Positions 31,652 through 38,282 of a DNA stretch of 38,282 nucleotides are shown here, piece by piece (the first letter of the stretch is position 1; every line of letters starts with the position of its first letter). Under the pieces are notes generated by a model, which worked only from the letters and a program-made list of their open reading frames with translations, made no database searches and had not been told where the DNA came from. The position numbers and the translations under genes are program-made. Location of the stretch: the NCBI GenBank assembly GCA_019241085.1, contig JAFAXH010000001.1, forward strand, positions 1 to 38,282. The letters run 5' to 3'. Source of the stretch: Verrucomicrobiota bacterium (GTDB taxonomy: Bacteria; Verrucomicrobiota; Verrucomicrobiia; Chthoniobacterales; SZAS-18).

Positions 31652-32038
31652 ATGACCGCATCCATCGGCTGGGTGGCGACGGCGGCATTTGCCGCCTCCT
31701 ACCTGTGCAAAAACCCGGGCGCCTTGCGCCGCGTGCAGGCGCTCGCCGCCTGTTTGTGGATTCTCTACGGCTGCGTGGTCGGCGCTCTGCCGGTCGTCGT
31801 CGCCAACCTGATCGTCGCCGTGATGGCCGTCGTGTATCCGTGGTTCCGCGTCCGGCTGGCGTCGCGCCGCGCATCGTCGGCGAGCGTGGCGGACGCAGCG
31901 TCGCGGGAATCCTTCCGCCCGGCTGCGGAAATGCACCGCGCTATTAACCAGGCACACATCCCACACTCGAACCCTTATGTTATTCTACCTCCTCTTCCTG
32001 GCTGCCGCGCCCAACTACGAATCCCGGCGCGTCGGTGA
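31652..32038 (+). CDS. Three-TM protein, SemiSWEET/PQ-loop- or YgjV-like
   Basis: The first 65 residues hold three short membrane helices in tight order: [32 protein letters not shown], and [26 protein letters not shown] followed by PVVVAN is the pattern seen at the second helix and third-helix start of SemiSWEET sugar transporters, though the PQ motif itself is absent and YgjV-type inner membrane proteins look similar. The remaining 60 residues form a polar tail that may be unstructured. I chose the ATG at 31652 (MTASIGW); the frame extends 11 codons upstream. A SemiSWEET works as a dimer and moves sugars by facilitated diffusion. Sugar transport here is inferred from fold, the upstream phosphatase and the sugar-type regulator. 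Confidence 0.65.
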   Translation: MTASIGWVATAAFAASYLCKNPGALRRVQALAACLWILYGCVVGALPVVVANLIVAVMAVVYPWFRVRLASRRASSASVADAASRESFRPAAEMHRAINQAHIPHSNPYVILPPLPGCRAQLRIPARR

Positions 32039-32072
32039 CTTCGGCCGGTTGATAAATCGGCCGCAATTGTAA
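31977..32072 (+). CDS. Possible 31-residue miniprotein ([12 protein letters not shown]...)
   Basis: A short frame with a hydrophobic start ([20 protein letters not shown]) overlaps the 3' end of the three-TM gene in another frame and stops at TAA 32070-32072. It could be a small membrane or leader peptide before uvrC. It is too short to judge by codon pattern and has no clear ribosome site, so it may be chance. Confidence 0.2.
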   Translation: MLFYLLFLAAAPNYESRRVGDFGRLINRPQL

Positions 32073-32182
32073 GCCGTCGTCGCGTGACGCGCCGCGGCGC
32101 GCTCCGCAGGGCAAAGCCGTGCCAACTTCAGGGCGGCGTTCGCTTTTCGTGGGCGCCGTCCTGGTGTAGTTTCACGGCGATC

Positions 32183-33988
32183 ATGGAAGCTGCCGCCCCT
32201 TCGACGCCAGCATCGCCGCCTCCGCTCACCGCCCACCGGCAGAAGGCGGATTTTCAAGCCAAACTGCGCGACGTGCCGCACAAGCCAGGCGTGTATCTGA
32301 TGCGCGACCGGCTCAACCGCGTCATCTACGTCGGCAAAGCGCGCGACCTGCGCAAGCGCGTCGGCTCGTATTTCATGCCGTCGCGCCGGAGCCGCGCCGA
32401 TCTCAAGACGCGGGCTTTGTTGGAAAGCGTCTATGACTTCGAGTTCCACGTCGTCCGCTCGGAGCCGGAGGCGCTCTTGCTCGAAGGCCGGCTCATCAAG
32501 GAATACCGGCCGCGCTATAACATTTCCTTTCGCGACGACAAAGGGTTCCTGCTCGTCAAGGTCAACCCGCAGGACCCGATCCCGCGGTTTCAACTCACGC
32601 GGCTGCGCAAGGATGACGGCGCGCGCTACTTCGGGCCGTTCGCGCACAGCGGTGCGCTGCGTTCGACGCTCAATTTGATGCGCGACAAATTCGGCCTGCG
32701 CTCCTGCCGGCCGTATGAGCCGGGCGAGTATGATTTCAAGCACTGTCTGGCGCCGGTGATCAAAAACTGCCCCGCGCCGTGCGTCGGAAAAATCAGCCGC
32801 GAAGCCTACCGCGAGCGCGTGCTGGCGGCGTGCGATTTTCTCGAAGGCCAGAGCCGCGAGATGCTCGAAGGTTTGGACAAACAGATGCGCGAGGCCGCGG
32901 CGCGGATGGACTTCGAGAAGGCGGCGCAACTGCGCGACATGATCGACGATCTGCGGCGCACGACCGCGCCGGCGCGGCGCTTCACGCGCGTGAGCCTGCC
33001 TTCGACGGTCGATCCAGCCGCCGACCTGAAGGCGCTCGGCGACGCGCTCGGTCTGCCGCACCTGCCGCTGGTGATGGAGTGTTTCGACATCTCGAACATC
33101 TCGACGACGCACATCGTCGCCAGCATGGTCTGCTTCAAAAATGGCGTGCCGGACAAGGCGAACTATCGCCGCTATCGCATCAAGGGCGTGGACGGACAGA
33201 ACGATTTTGCGAGCATGGCCGAAGTCATCCGCCGGCGCTACGCGCGCGTGCTGCTCGAAGCGCGCGCGGCGCACCCGGAAGACGCAGAGTTCAGCCAGGA
33301 AAATCCGCAGGACGCGCTGGCGCGACTGGCGCGAGCAGCAGCCAACGCCGATCCCGCGCCGCAAGCCGGCGACACGTCGGAAGGCGCGAACACGACCGGC
33401 GACGTTTTGATCGAAGGTCCGGGCTACGCGGCGGATGAAACGGACGCCGAATTGGCCAGCGAAATCTCGCGCGAGCGGGAAGCGGAAATTCTCGCGCTGG
33501 ACGACTCGCGCGGCGTGGAAAATGTCGGTGATAAAAAAGCGCCGCGCGCCGTGCGCCTGCCGGACTTGGTGATCGTGGATGGCGGCAAGGGTCAGCTCTC
33601 GGCGGCTTGCAAGGAATTGCAGCGGCTCGGCTTGCACGAGCTGCCGATCATCGGTTTGGCAAAAGAGTTCGAGGAAATCTATCGCCCCGCGCGCCCGGCG
33701 CCGTTGCGCCTGCCCGAAGATTCGGGCGCGCTGCGATTGCTCCAGCGCATCCGCGACGAAGCGCACCGCTTTGCCAACGGCTACCATCAACTCTTGATGA
33801 AACGCCGGGTGAACGAGAGCATCCTCGACGATTGCCCCGGCGTGAGCGAGCGGCGCAAGACGGCGCTCCTGCGCGCCTTCGGCAGCGTCGAGCGCATCCG
33901 CCGCGCGAGCGTCGAGGAACTCGCCGCGGTGGAAGGCATCAGCCAGCGTCTCGCCGAGGACGTGCAGCGGTTTTTGCAAACGCACTGA
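32183..33988 (+). CDS. uvrC: UvrABC excinuclease subunit C
   Basis: Makes both cuts around bulky DNA lesions in nucleotide-excision repair. The 601 residues start at the ATG 32183 (MEAAAPSTPASP). The frame extends 33 codons upstream but is unlike UvrC there. The N-terminal GIY-YIG nuclease has KPGVYLMRD and VIYVGKARDL near residues 34-60. The UVR motif is MDFEKAAQLRDMIDDLR (about 243-259). The RNase-H-like domain has the triad region ECFDISN, LVIVDGGKGQL and RDEAHRFA. The C-terminal helix-hairpin-helix pair closes the protein (CPGVSERRKTALLRAFG, then VEGISQRLAEDV). An unusual acidic insert of about 80-90 residues (about 372-458, with SEGANTTGDVL and AELASEISREREAEI) interrupts the RNase-H-like domain. 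All catalytic residues appear present. Confidence 0.96.
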   Translation: MEAAAPSTPASPPPLTAHRQKADFQAKLRDVPHKPGVYLMRDRLNRVIYVGKARDLRKRVGSYFMPSRRSRADLKTRALLESVYDFEFHVVRSEPEALLLEGRLIKEYRPRYNISFRDDKGFLLVKVNPQDPIPRFQLTRLRKDDGARYFGPFAHSGALRSTLNLMRDKFGLRSCRPYEPGEYDFKHCLAPVIKNCPAPCVGKISREAYRERVLAACDFLEGQSREMLEGLDKQMREAAARMDFEKAAQLRDMIDDLRRTTAPARRFTRVSLPSTVDPAADLKALGDALGLPHLPLVMECFDISNISTTHIVASMVCFKNGVPDKANYRRYRIKGVDGQNDFASMAEVIRRRYARVLLEARAAHPEDAEFSQENPQDALARLARAAANADPAPQAGDTSEGANTTGDVLIEGPGYAADETDAELASEISREREAEILALDDSRGVENVGDKKAPRAVRLPDLVIVDGGKGQLSAACKELQRLGLHELPIIGLAKEFEEIYRPARPAPLRLPEDSGALRLLQRIRDEAHRFANGYHQLLMKRRVNESILDDCPGVSERRKTALLRAFGSVERIRRASVEELAAVEGISQRLAEDVQRFLQTH

Positions 33989-33999
33989 GCTTTGCGGCA

Positions 34000-34542
34000 A
34001 TGCACCGCGCGCCGGATACTTTTCAAACGCCGCGCCTCGTCGCCGAGCGGCCGGGCGAGGAACACTTCGAGGCGATGTGTGGTTTGTTCAATGATCCGGG
34101 AGTAATGGAATGGATCAAGTTGCAAAACTTTTCGCCGGAGAAAACCCGCCGGACGATGGCTGCGTGGCAGACGCATTGGGAACAGCACGGCTTCGGCATC
34201 TGGGTGTGGCGCGAACGCGACGGCGAGCGGCGCGTCATCGGCCGCGGCGGCCTGCGGCTTTTCGTCATCGATGGGCGGGCCGAGATCGAATTGCTCTACG
34301 CGTATCGGCAGGAATTTTGGGGCCGCGGTCTGGGCACCGAAGCAGCGCGCGGCATCGTGGCGCAAGCGTTCGGTCCACAACTCGCGTTGAACGAAATCGC
34401 CGCCTGGACGCTGAAGACCAATCGCGGCTCGCAACGCGTGTTGGAGAAGTCAGGTTTTGTTTACGAACGCGACATCCTCCACGCCGACCGACCGCACGTA
34501 TTCTATCGCCAGATTCGACCGGCGGATTTGGACAAAAGCTAG
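34000..34542 (+). CDS. GNAT-family N-acetyltransferase (RimJ/RimL-like)
   Basis: A 180-residue acetyltransferase of the GNAT superfamily, Acetyltransf_3 type, which moves an acetyl group from acetyl-CoA to an amine on a protein or small molecule. The N-terminus has RLVAERPGEEHFEAMCGLFN. The central IELLYAYRQEFWGRGLGTEA contains the acetyl-CoA pyrophosphate loop (Q/RxxGxG/A, here EFWGRGLGT). The TLKTNRGSQRVLEKSGF segment is the usual motif B. The ATG at 34000, 11 bp after uvrC, gives MHRAPDTFQTPRL. It overlaps the convergent NUDIX gene by 4 bp at the stop. Ribosomal-protein acetylation is the family's known job, but the substrate here is unknown. Confidence 0.92.
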   Translation: MHRAPDTFQTPRLVAERPGEEHFEAMCGLFNDPGVMEWIKLQNFSPEKTRRTMAAWQTHWEQHGFGIWVWRERDGERRVIGRGGLRLFVIDGRAEIELLYAYRQEFWGRGLGTEAARGIVAQAFGPQLALNEIAAWTLKTNRGSQRVLEKSGFVYERDILHADRPHVFYRQIRPADLDKS

Positions 34543-35171
34543 AGCCAGCCGCGTTCGCGCAAGCGTGCCTCGCAGAGTAGCAAACTCAATGCGCAGGTGC
34601 CCGTTTTCATCTCGCCGCGCCGCAAGAGCGCCAGCGCTTCTTTTGCAGGCAGGATGATCGGTTCAATGTGCTCGCCGGCTTCGTTCTCCGACGGCGCGGC
34701 GAGTTGCACGTCGCTGGCCAGATGGACGTGGCAGATTTCGTTGCTGAGCGAGCTGCTGGAATAGAACCAGTTCACGTATTCCACCGCGCCGGCCGTGGCG
34801 CCGATTTCTTCGTGCAATTCCTTGCGCACGACTTCTTCCAACGACGCGTCGCCCGTGTCGTGCAGGCCGCCGGCGGGCAGTTCCAAACAATAGTCGTCCA
34901 CGGCGTAGCGGTATTGCCGGATGAGCACGATTTCGCCGCGCGCGGTGACGGGCACGATGATGACCGATTGTGCGCGTTCGAGATAAGAATACTGCATCGG
35001 CTCCGCGCGGCGCGGCAGCGCGAGCAGATCGACGCGCAGCTTGTTGACCTTGCCCTCGTGTGGATAGTGCGTCGTCAGCACGCGCCAGCCGAGCCGCGCG
35101 GCCTCGGGTTTTGGCGCGCGGTGGGCGCTGGCTTTTTCCGGTGGCGGCGGAGGAACGGCGGGCGGTTTCAT
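34539..35171 (-). CDS. NUDIX hydrolase (ADP-ribose-pyrophosphatase-like)
   Basis: A 210-residue NUDIX protein from the ATG at 35171 (MKPPAVPPPPPEKASA). The frame continues 128 codons upstream, but that part lies against the divergent PBP gene and looks non-coding. NUDIX enzymes split nucleoside-diphosphate-linked compounds. The layout, with a Pro-rich N-terminus and RAQSVIIVPVTARGEIVLIR, resembles ADP-ribose pyrophosphatases. The NUDIX box region reads LPAGGLHDTGDASLEEVV, then RKELHEEIGA. The usual RE pair is KE and the leading Glu looks like Asp, so the box is slightly degenerate while EExG is kept. It ends tail to tail with the acetyltransferase gene. The substrate is unconfirmed. Confidence 0.87.
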   Translation of the reverse strand: MKPPAVPPPPPEKASAHRAPKPEAARLGWRVLTTHYPHEGKVNKLRVDLLALPRRAEPMQYSYLERAQSVIIVPVTARGEIVLIRQYRYAVDDYCLELPAGGLHDTGDASLEEVVRKELHEEIGATAGAVEYVNWFYSSSSLSNEICHVHLASDVQLAAPSENEAGEHIEPIILPAKEALALLRRGEMKTGTCALSLLLCEARLRERGWL

Positions 35172-35268
35172 CGTTTGTTGCAAGACATTCGCGCGCCGGC
35201 GGTTTCCGCGGCGGCAGGAAATAAAGCGTTCGCGGGAGCCGGCGGCGTTCGTTATAATCGTCCTTGCC

Positions 35269-37335
35269 ATGAAAACGCCCGGTGCCCGCCCGCGTTGCGC
35301 CCTTGCCGTCGTCATCGCGACGACAGCCGCAATAGCGCTCTGCCTTTCCCCCGTTTCCGGTTTCGCGCAACAGCAGGGAAACTCCCAGCCGCCTCGTGTC
35401 GCTGCCAACAACGCTGCTGCTGCCGGCAGCAATAATAACAACAGCGCGGCGCTCGCCAGCGTCGGCCAGCCTCCCGGTGTCGGCAACGCGCCGCTGCCGA
35501 ACTCGATACCCGACACCATCGCGCCGACTTGGGAGACGCAGGTCGATGCGCGCACTTGTTATTTTGAAATCCCGGCGCCGCGCGGCCAGATCGTCGATCG
35601 CAACGGTCTGCCGCTGGCGCAATCCCGGCTCGGTTATCACCTCGATCTTTCGTTTCCGAATCAAGGCAAGGAACTGAGTGACTCCGAGGTTTTCGCCTAC
35701 GTGAAAACGCACCTCGTCACCGCGCAAACGCTCCTGCGCCGGCCGTTGGAATTGAAGACCGACGACGTGCTCGATCATTATCACAACCGCCGCATCCTGC
35801 CGATGGATTTGGCGACCTACCTGCCGCCGGAAGAAGTCGAGCGCCTACGCGGTTCGCTCCAGCCGCCGCTCTCGCTCAAGCCCGTGTATCTGCGCACGTA
35901 TCCGAACGGCGTCACCGCCGGCGCCGTCGTCGGCTACGTCGGCAAAATCGGCGGCACGCCGCACGGACCGCCGCAGCCAAACGAGCCGCTCTGGACGGGA
36001 TTCGAGGGACGCGAGGGTTTGGAAAAAACGTTCAACGACCAGCTCACCGGCCACAACGGCAGTTTGAACCTGACGTTCGACGGCAACGGCCGCAAGACGA
36101 GCGAGCGCATTCTTTCGCCGCCGGTGCCCGGCAAGAATGTCGTCACCACGCTCGATTTGCCGTTGCAAAAACTCTGCGAGGACACGCTCGCGCGGAACGC
36201 CAAGCGCGGCGCCATCGTCATGCTCGATCCGCGCAACGGCGACGTGCTCGCGCTGGCGTCGTGGCCGAGCTTTGATCCCAACGCCTTCGTGCCGTCGATC
36301 TCCGACGCCGATTTTCGCCGGCTCAACGACGACAAGAGCAACCCGCTGATCCCGCGCGCCTTTCGCTCCAGCTATCCGGCGGGTTCGACGTTCAAAGTCA
36401 TCGTCGGCGCGGCGGCGCTCCAGAGCCGCACGATTGACGCGGAGGACACGTTTCCCGGCCCGGCGTCCATGACCATCGGCAGCGTGGTGATGCACAACTG
36501 GAAAAAGACCGACGCGGGCGATCTGAATTTTGTCGAGGCGCTGACGCAGTCGTGCAACACCTGGTTTTACCAAGTCGGCATCAAGACCGGGGGCGACCGG
36601 CTCGTGGATTGGGGCAAGCGTTTCGGCTTTGGCAAACGCACCGGCTTGCCGTTGCGCGACGAGGACCACGGCCGGCTGCCGGACAACGCCTACATGAAGC
36701 GCGTTCACAAACGCCGCCTGCTCGATGGCGACGTGGCCAATCTCGCCATCGGCCAGGGCGACTTGCTCGTGACACCCGTGCAGATGGCGCAGGCGATGGG
36801 CACGATTGGCAACGGTGGCACGTTTTACCAAACCCGTCTCGTGCAACAGGTGCAGACGCCCGATGGCGAGGTCGTCGGCGGTTATCCAATCCAACCGCGC
36901 GCGCAGATGGGGCTGACCTCCGACGTGCTGGGAACTTTGCGCAAGGCGATGGTCAACGTCGTCTCCGGCGCGGGCGGCACGGCGCATCGCGCGAGCGTCC
37001 CCGGCGTGGAAGTCGCCGGCAAGACCGGCACGGCGCAGTGGGGCGGCAACGGCAACCGGCAGCGGCAGCGCACGGCGGCGTGGTTCGTCGGCTTCGCCCC
37101 GGCCAAGCAGCCGAAATACGCCTTTGCGGCGCTGTATGAAGGCGAGCCGGGCGACAACTCGATCCACGGCGGCACGAGCGCCGCGCCGCTCATCGGCAAA
37201 GTCTTGCGCGAGGTGCTCAAGAAGGATGCCTCCGCGTCGTCGAAGAATCGGAAGAAACAGAACGCCGACGACGACGAGGACAAGCCGGCCAAACGGCGGA
37301 GCAACGACGACGACGACGGTGACAATAGCGATTAG
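35269..37335 (+). CDS. mrdA: Penicillin-binding protein 2 type transpeptidase
   Basis: A 688-residue class B PBP of the PBP2 type, which cross-links peptidoglycan during side-wall growth. A non-penicillin-binding dimerisation domain occupies about 80-290 (RGQIVDRNGLPLAQSRLGYH, then GFEGREGLEKTFND). The transpeptidase has S373-TFK, S428-CN and K585-TG, all intact. The N-terminus is hydrophobic and ends in LCLSPVSGFAQQQ, which looks like a cleavable signal peptide rather than a TM anchor; an uncleaved anchor is still possible. The linker after it is Asn/Ala/Gln-rich. The C-terminal 40 residues are a highly charged Lys/Asp tail. rodA and mreC are not adjacent. The start is the ATG at 35269. PBP3/FtsI is the less likely alternative because of the long N-domain. 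Confidence 0.9.
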   Translation: MKTPGARPRCALAVVIATTAAIALCLSPVSGFAQQQGNSQPPRVAANNAAAAGSNNNNSAALASVGQPPGVGNAPLPNSIPDTIAPTWETQVDARTCYFEIPAPRGQIVDRNGLPLAQSRLGYHLDLSFPNQGKELSDSEVFAYVKTHLVTAQTLLRRPLELKTDDVLDHYHNRRILPMDLATYLPPEEVERLRGSLQPPLSLKPVYLRTYPNGVTAGAVVGYVGKIGGTPHGPPQPNEPLWTGFEGREGLEKTFNDQLTGHNGSLNLTFDGNGRKTSERILSPPVPGKNVVTTLDLPLQKLCEDTLARNAKRGAIVMLDPRNGDVLALASWPSFDPNAFVPSISDADFRRLNDDKSNPLIPRAFRSSYPAGSTFKVIVGAAALQSRTIDAEDTFPGPASMTIGSVVMHNWKKTDAGDLNFVEALTQSCNTWFYQVGIKTGGDRLVDWGKRFGFGKRTGLPLRDEDHGRLPDNAYMKRVHKRRLLDGDVANLAIGQGDLLVTPVQMAQAMGTIGNGGTFYQTRLVQQVQTPDGEVVGGYPIQPRAQMGLTSDVLGTLRKAMVNVVSGAGGTAHRASVPGVEVAGKTGTAQWGGNGNRQRQRTAAWFVGFAPAKQPKYAFAALYEGEPGDNSIHGGTSAAPLIGKVLREVLKKDASASSKNRKKQNADDDEDKPAKRRSNDDDDGDNSD

Positions 37336-37473
37336 CCGTGCTGCGGTGGAAATTCGTCTGGGTCGCCTGTGATTAGGGCGCTTAATAGCTCCCAACAAAA
37401 AACTGGCGCCTGCCGCCCAGCCGATGGCATAGTCTCCACCCGGCGACCGCGGCCGGCGCTATTTTTTCATTCC

Positions 37474-38282
37474 ATGTCCTTCGATCTTTCAGCGCTCGTG
37501 GCAGCTCGCATGGGCGAGAACTACGAACTGCACAGCCGGCACTTGAATCCGACGCTCGTCCGCGTGCAGCGCACCATTGGTTTCGACCGGGTTTATACGC
37601 GGGCCGAGGGCGCTTATCTCTACGATGCCGAGGGACACGCCTACCTCGATTTTCTCAGCGGTTACAGCGTCTATAATTGCGGACGCAACCATCCGGTCAT
37701 CAAGCAAGCGCTCGTGGATGCGCTCGATCTCGACCTGCCGAACATGGTGCAGATGGATTGCTCGCTGCTGAGCGGTCTGCTGGCCGAGGCATTGACGAAA
37801 AAAACGCCGCCGCACCTCGACGCCGTGTTCTTCTGCAACTCGGGCACCGAAGCGAACGAAGGTGCGTTGAAATTTGCCCGCGCCGCCACGGGCCGGCCGC
37901 GCATTGTCTCGTTGCACGGCAGCTATCACGGGCTGAGCTACGGCTCGCTGTCGGTCACCGGGAACGACAATTTCCAGGAAGGCTTCGGGCCGTTTTTGCC
38001 CGGCGTGGAGAAGATCAAAATGGGCGACCTGCGCGCGCTGGAAAAACTCCTGCGCGCGGGCGACGTCGCCGCGTTCCTCGTCGAGCTGGTGCAAGGCAAG
38101 GGCGTGAAATTTCCTGCCGACGATTTTTACCAAAAAGCCCAGGCGCTTTGCCGCCGATACGGCACGCTCTTCATCAGCGACGAAGTCCAGACCGGCCTCG
38201 GCCGCACCGGCAAATGGTGGGCCTTTCAACACTGGGACTTGGAGCCGGACATCATCACCGTCGCCAAGAGCTTGAGCGGCGG
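37474..38282 (+). CDS. Class III aminotransferase, HpnO-like (3' end missing)
   Basis: PLP-dependent class III aminotransferase. The frame runs off the right edge, so only 269 residues are seen. Family segments are AYLDFLSGYSVYNCGRNHP (about 50-68), FFCNSGTEANEGALKFARAA (about 113-132), HGSYHGLSYGSLSVTGND (about 148-165), LFISDEVQTGLGRTGKWW with the Asp that holds PLP (about 230-247), and AKSLSGG at the edge, whose Lys is the expected Schiff-base lysine. I recall DFLSGY and FGPFLPG-type segments from HpnO, which makes aminobacteriohopanetriol, but other class III enzymes share them. The start is the ATG at 37474 (MSFDLSALVAARM). No hopanoid gene is in the window, so the HpnO assignment is tentative. 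Confidence 0.88.
   Translation, partial: MSFDLSALVAARMGENYELHSRHLNPTLVRVQRTIGFDRVYTRAEGAYLYDAEGHAYLDFLSGYSVYNCGRNHPVIKQALVDALDLDLPNMVQMDCSLLSGLLAEALTKKTPPHLDAVFFCNSGTEANEGALKFARAATGRPRIVSLHGSYHGLSYGSLSVTGNDNFQEGFGPFLPGVEKIKMGDLRALEKLLRAGDVAAFLVELVQGKGVKFPADDFYQKAQALCRRYGTLFISDEVQTGLGRTGKWWAFQHWDLEPDIITVAKSLSG

Noticed and set aside
32015-34000. A 661-codon minus-strand frame opposite uvrC
   Set aside because: It mirrors uvrC almost end to end and is composed of Arg/Ala/His-rich text with no domain, as expected for antisense frames in GC-rich DNA.
34663-35784. A 373-codon minus-strand frame covering the NUDIX gene and PBP2 start
   Set aside because: The NUDIX motifs lie in a different frame of the same strand, and the upstream part runs opposite the PBP2 N-terminus.
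35845-37398. A 517-codon minus-strand frame opposite the PBP2 gene
   Set aside because: It lies opposite intact transpeptidase motifs and shows no motif of its own.
1-38282. CRISPR arrays or insertion sequences
   Set aside because: I found no regularly spaced direct repeats, no Cas genes and no transposase frame. The only repeats are the palindromic spacers and the partial tRNA copy.

Overview
The window is about 38 kb of GC-rich, tightly packed bacterial chromosome. Nothing in it names the species. The mix of genes points to Verrucomicrobiota or a close PVC-group relative, which is an inference from style and not a match. The clues are a GYF_2-papain protease, a GntR/LacI-type hybrid regulator, a DUF3506 protein, signal peptides that end in an Ala-Gln-Gln-type site, weak Shine-Dalgarno sites, and intergenic palindromes of the 'atccgcgttccatccgcgg' and 'aagctccaagctc' kind. 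Genes often meet tail to tail with 0-25 bp of overlap.

Layout. Positions 1-256 hold the 3' end of an unrecognised gene. From 295 to 5967, on the minus strand, lies ftsH followed by the glycolytic set gap-pgk-tpiA, with two elaborate palindromic elements in the spacers. From 6105 to 7209 there is a DUF3506 (FBXO31/EXECUTER-type) protein and a TPR protein. From 7245 to 10886, on the plus strand, are MTA phosphorylase, a secreted NodB-type deacetylase and a dynamin-like protein with a degenerate GTPase site. They converge on an FAD oxidoreductase (10896-12098). A tRNA-Ala(CGC) gene follows at 12133-12205. Next to it is a 0.7-kb relic region holding a badly deleted GH35 beta-galactosidase and a partial second copy of the tRNA. 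From 12987 to 17403, on the minus strand, runs a four-gene row: TPR protein, serine hydrolase, YjbQ and a two-GYF_2 papain-like protease with a long acidic tail.

From 17588 to 21986 there is a compact plus-strand operon: a conserved protein of unknown role, a methyltransferase, a LuxE-like acyl-activating enzyme and a LuxC-like acyl reductase, with no luciferase. infA with its own terminator follows, then a YqjD/YqjE-like membrane cassette, two PilT-type retraction ATPases, a small basic protein, a zinc-ribbon CD225 protein with DUF2752, an ABC-2 permease and an FMN reductase. At 29170-32038 a GntR/LacI-type regulator stands divergent to a HAD phosphatase, a one-TM miniprotein and a three-TM SemiSWEET/YgjV-like protein, with a near-perfect operator palindrome between them. 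The right end carries uvrC, a GNAT acetyltransferase, a NUDIX hydrolase, a PBP2-type transpeptidase and the 5' part of a class III (HpnO-like) aminotransferase that runs off the window.

Most of the window is housekeeping. The parts most worth following up are the tRNA-flanked GH35 relic, the LuxE/LuxC operon, the GYF_2-papain-acidic-tail protease, the degenerate dynamin-like protein, and the regulator/HAD/SemiSWEET locus.
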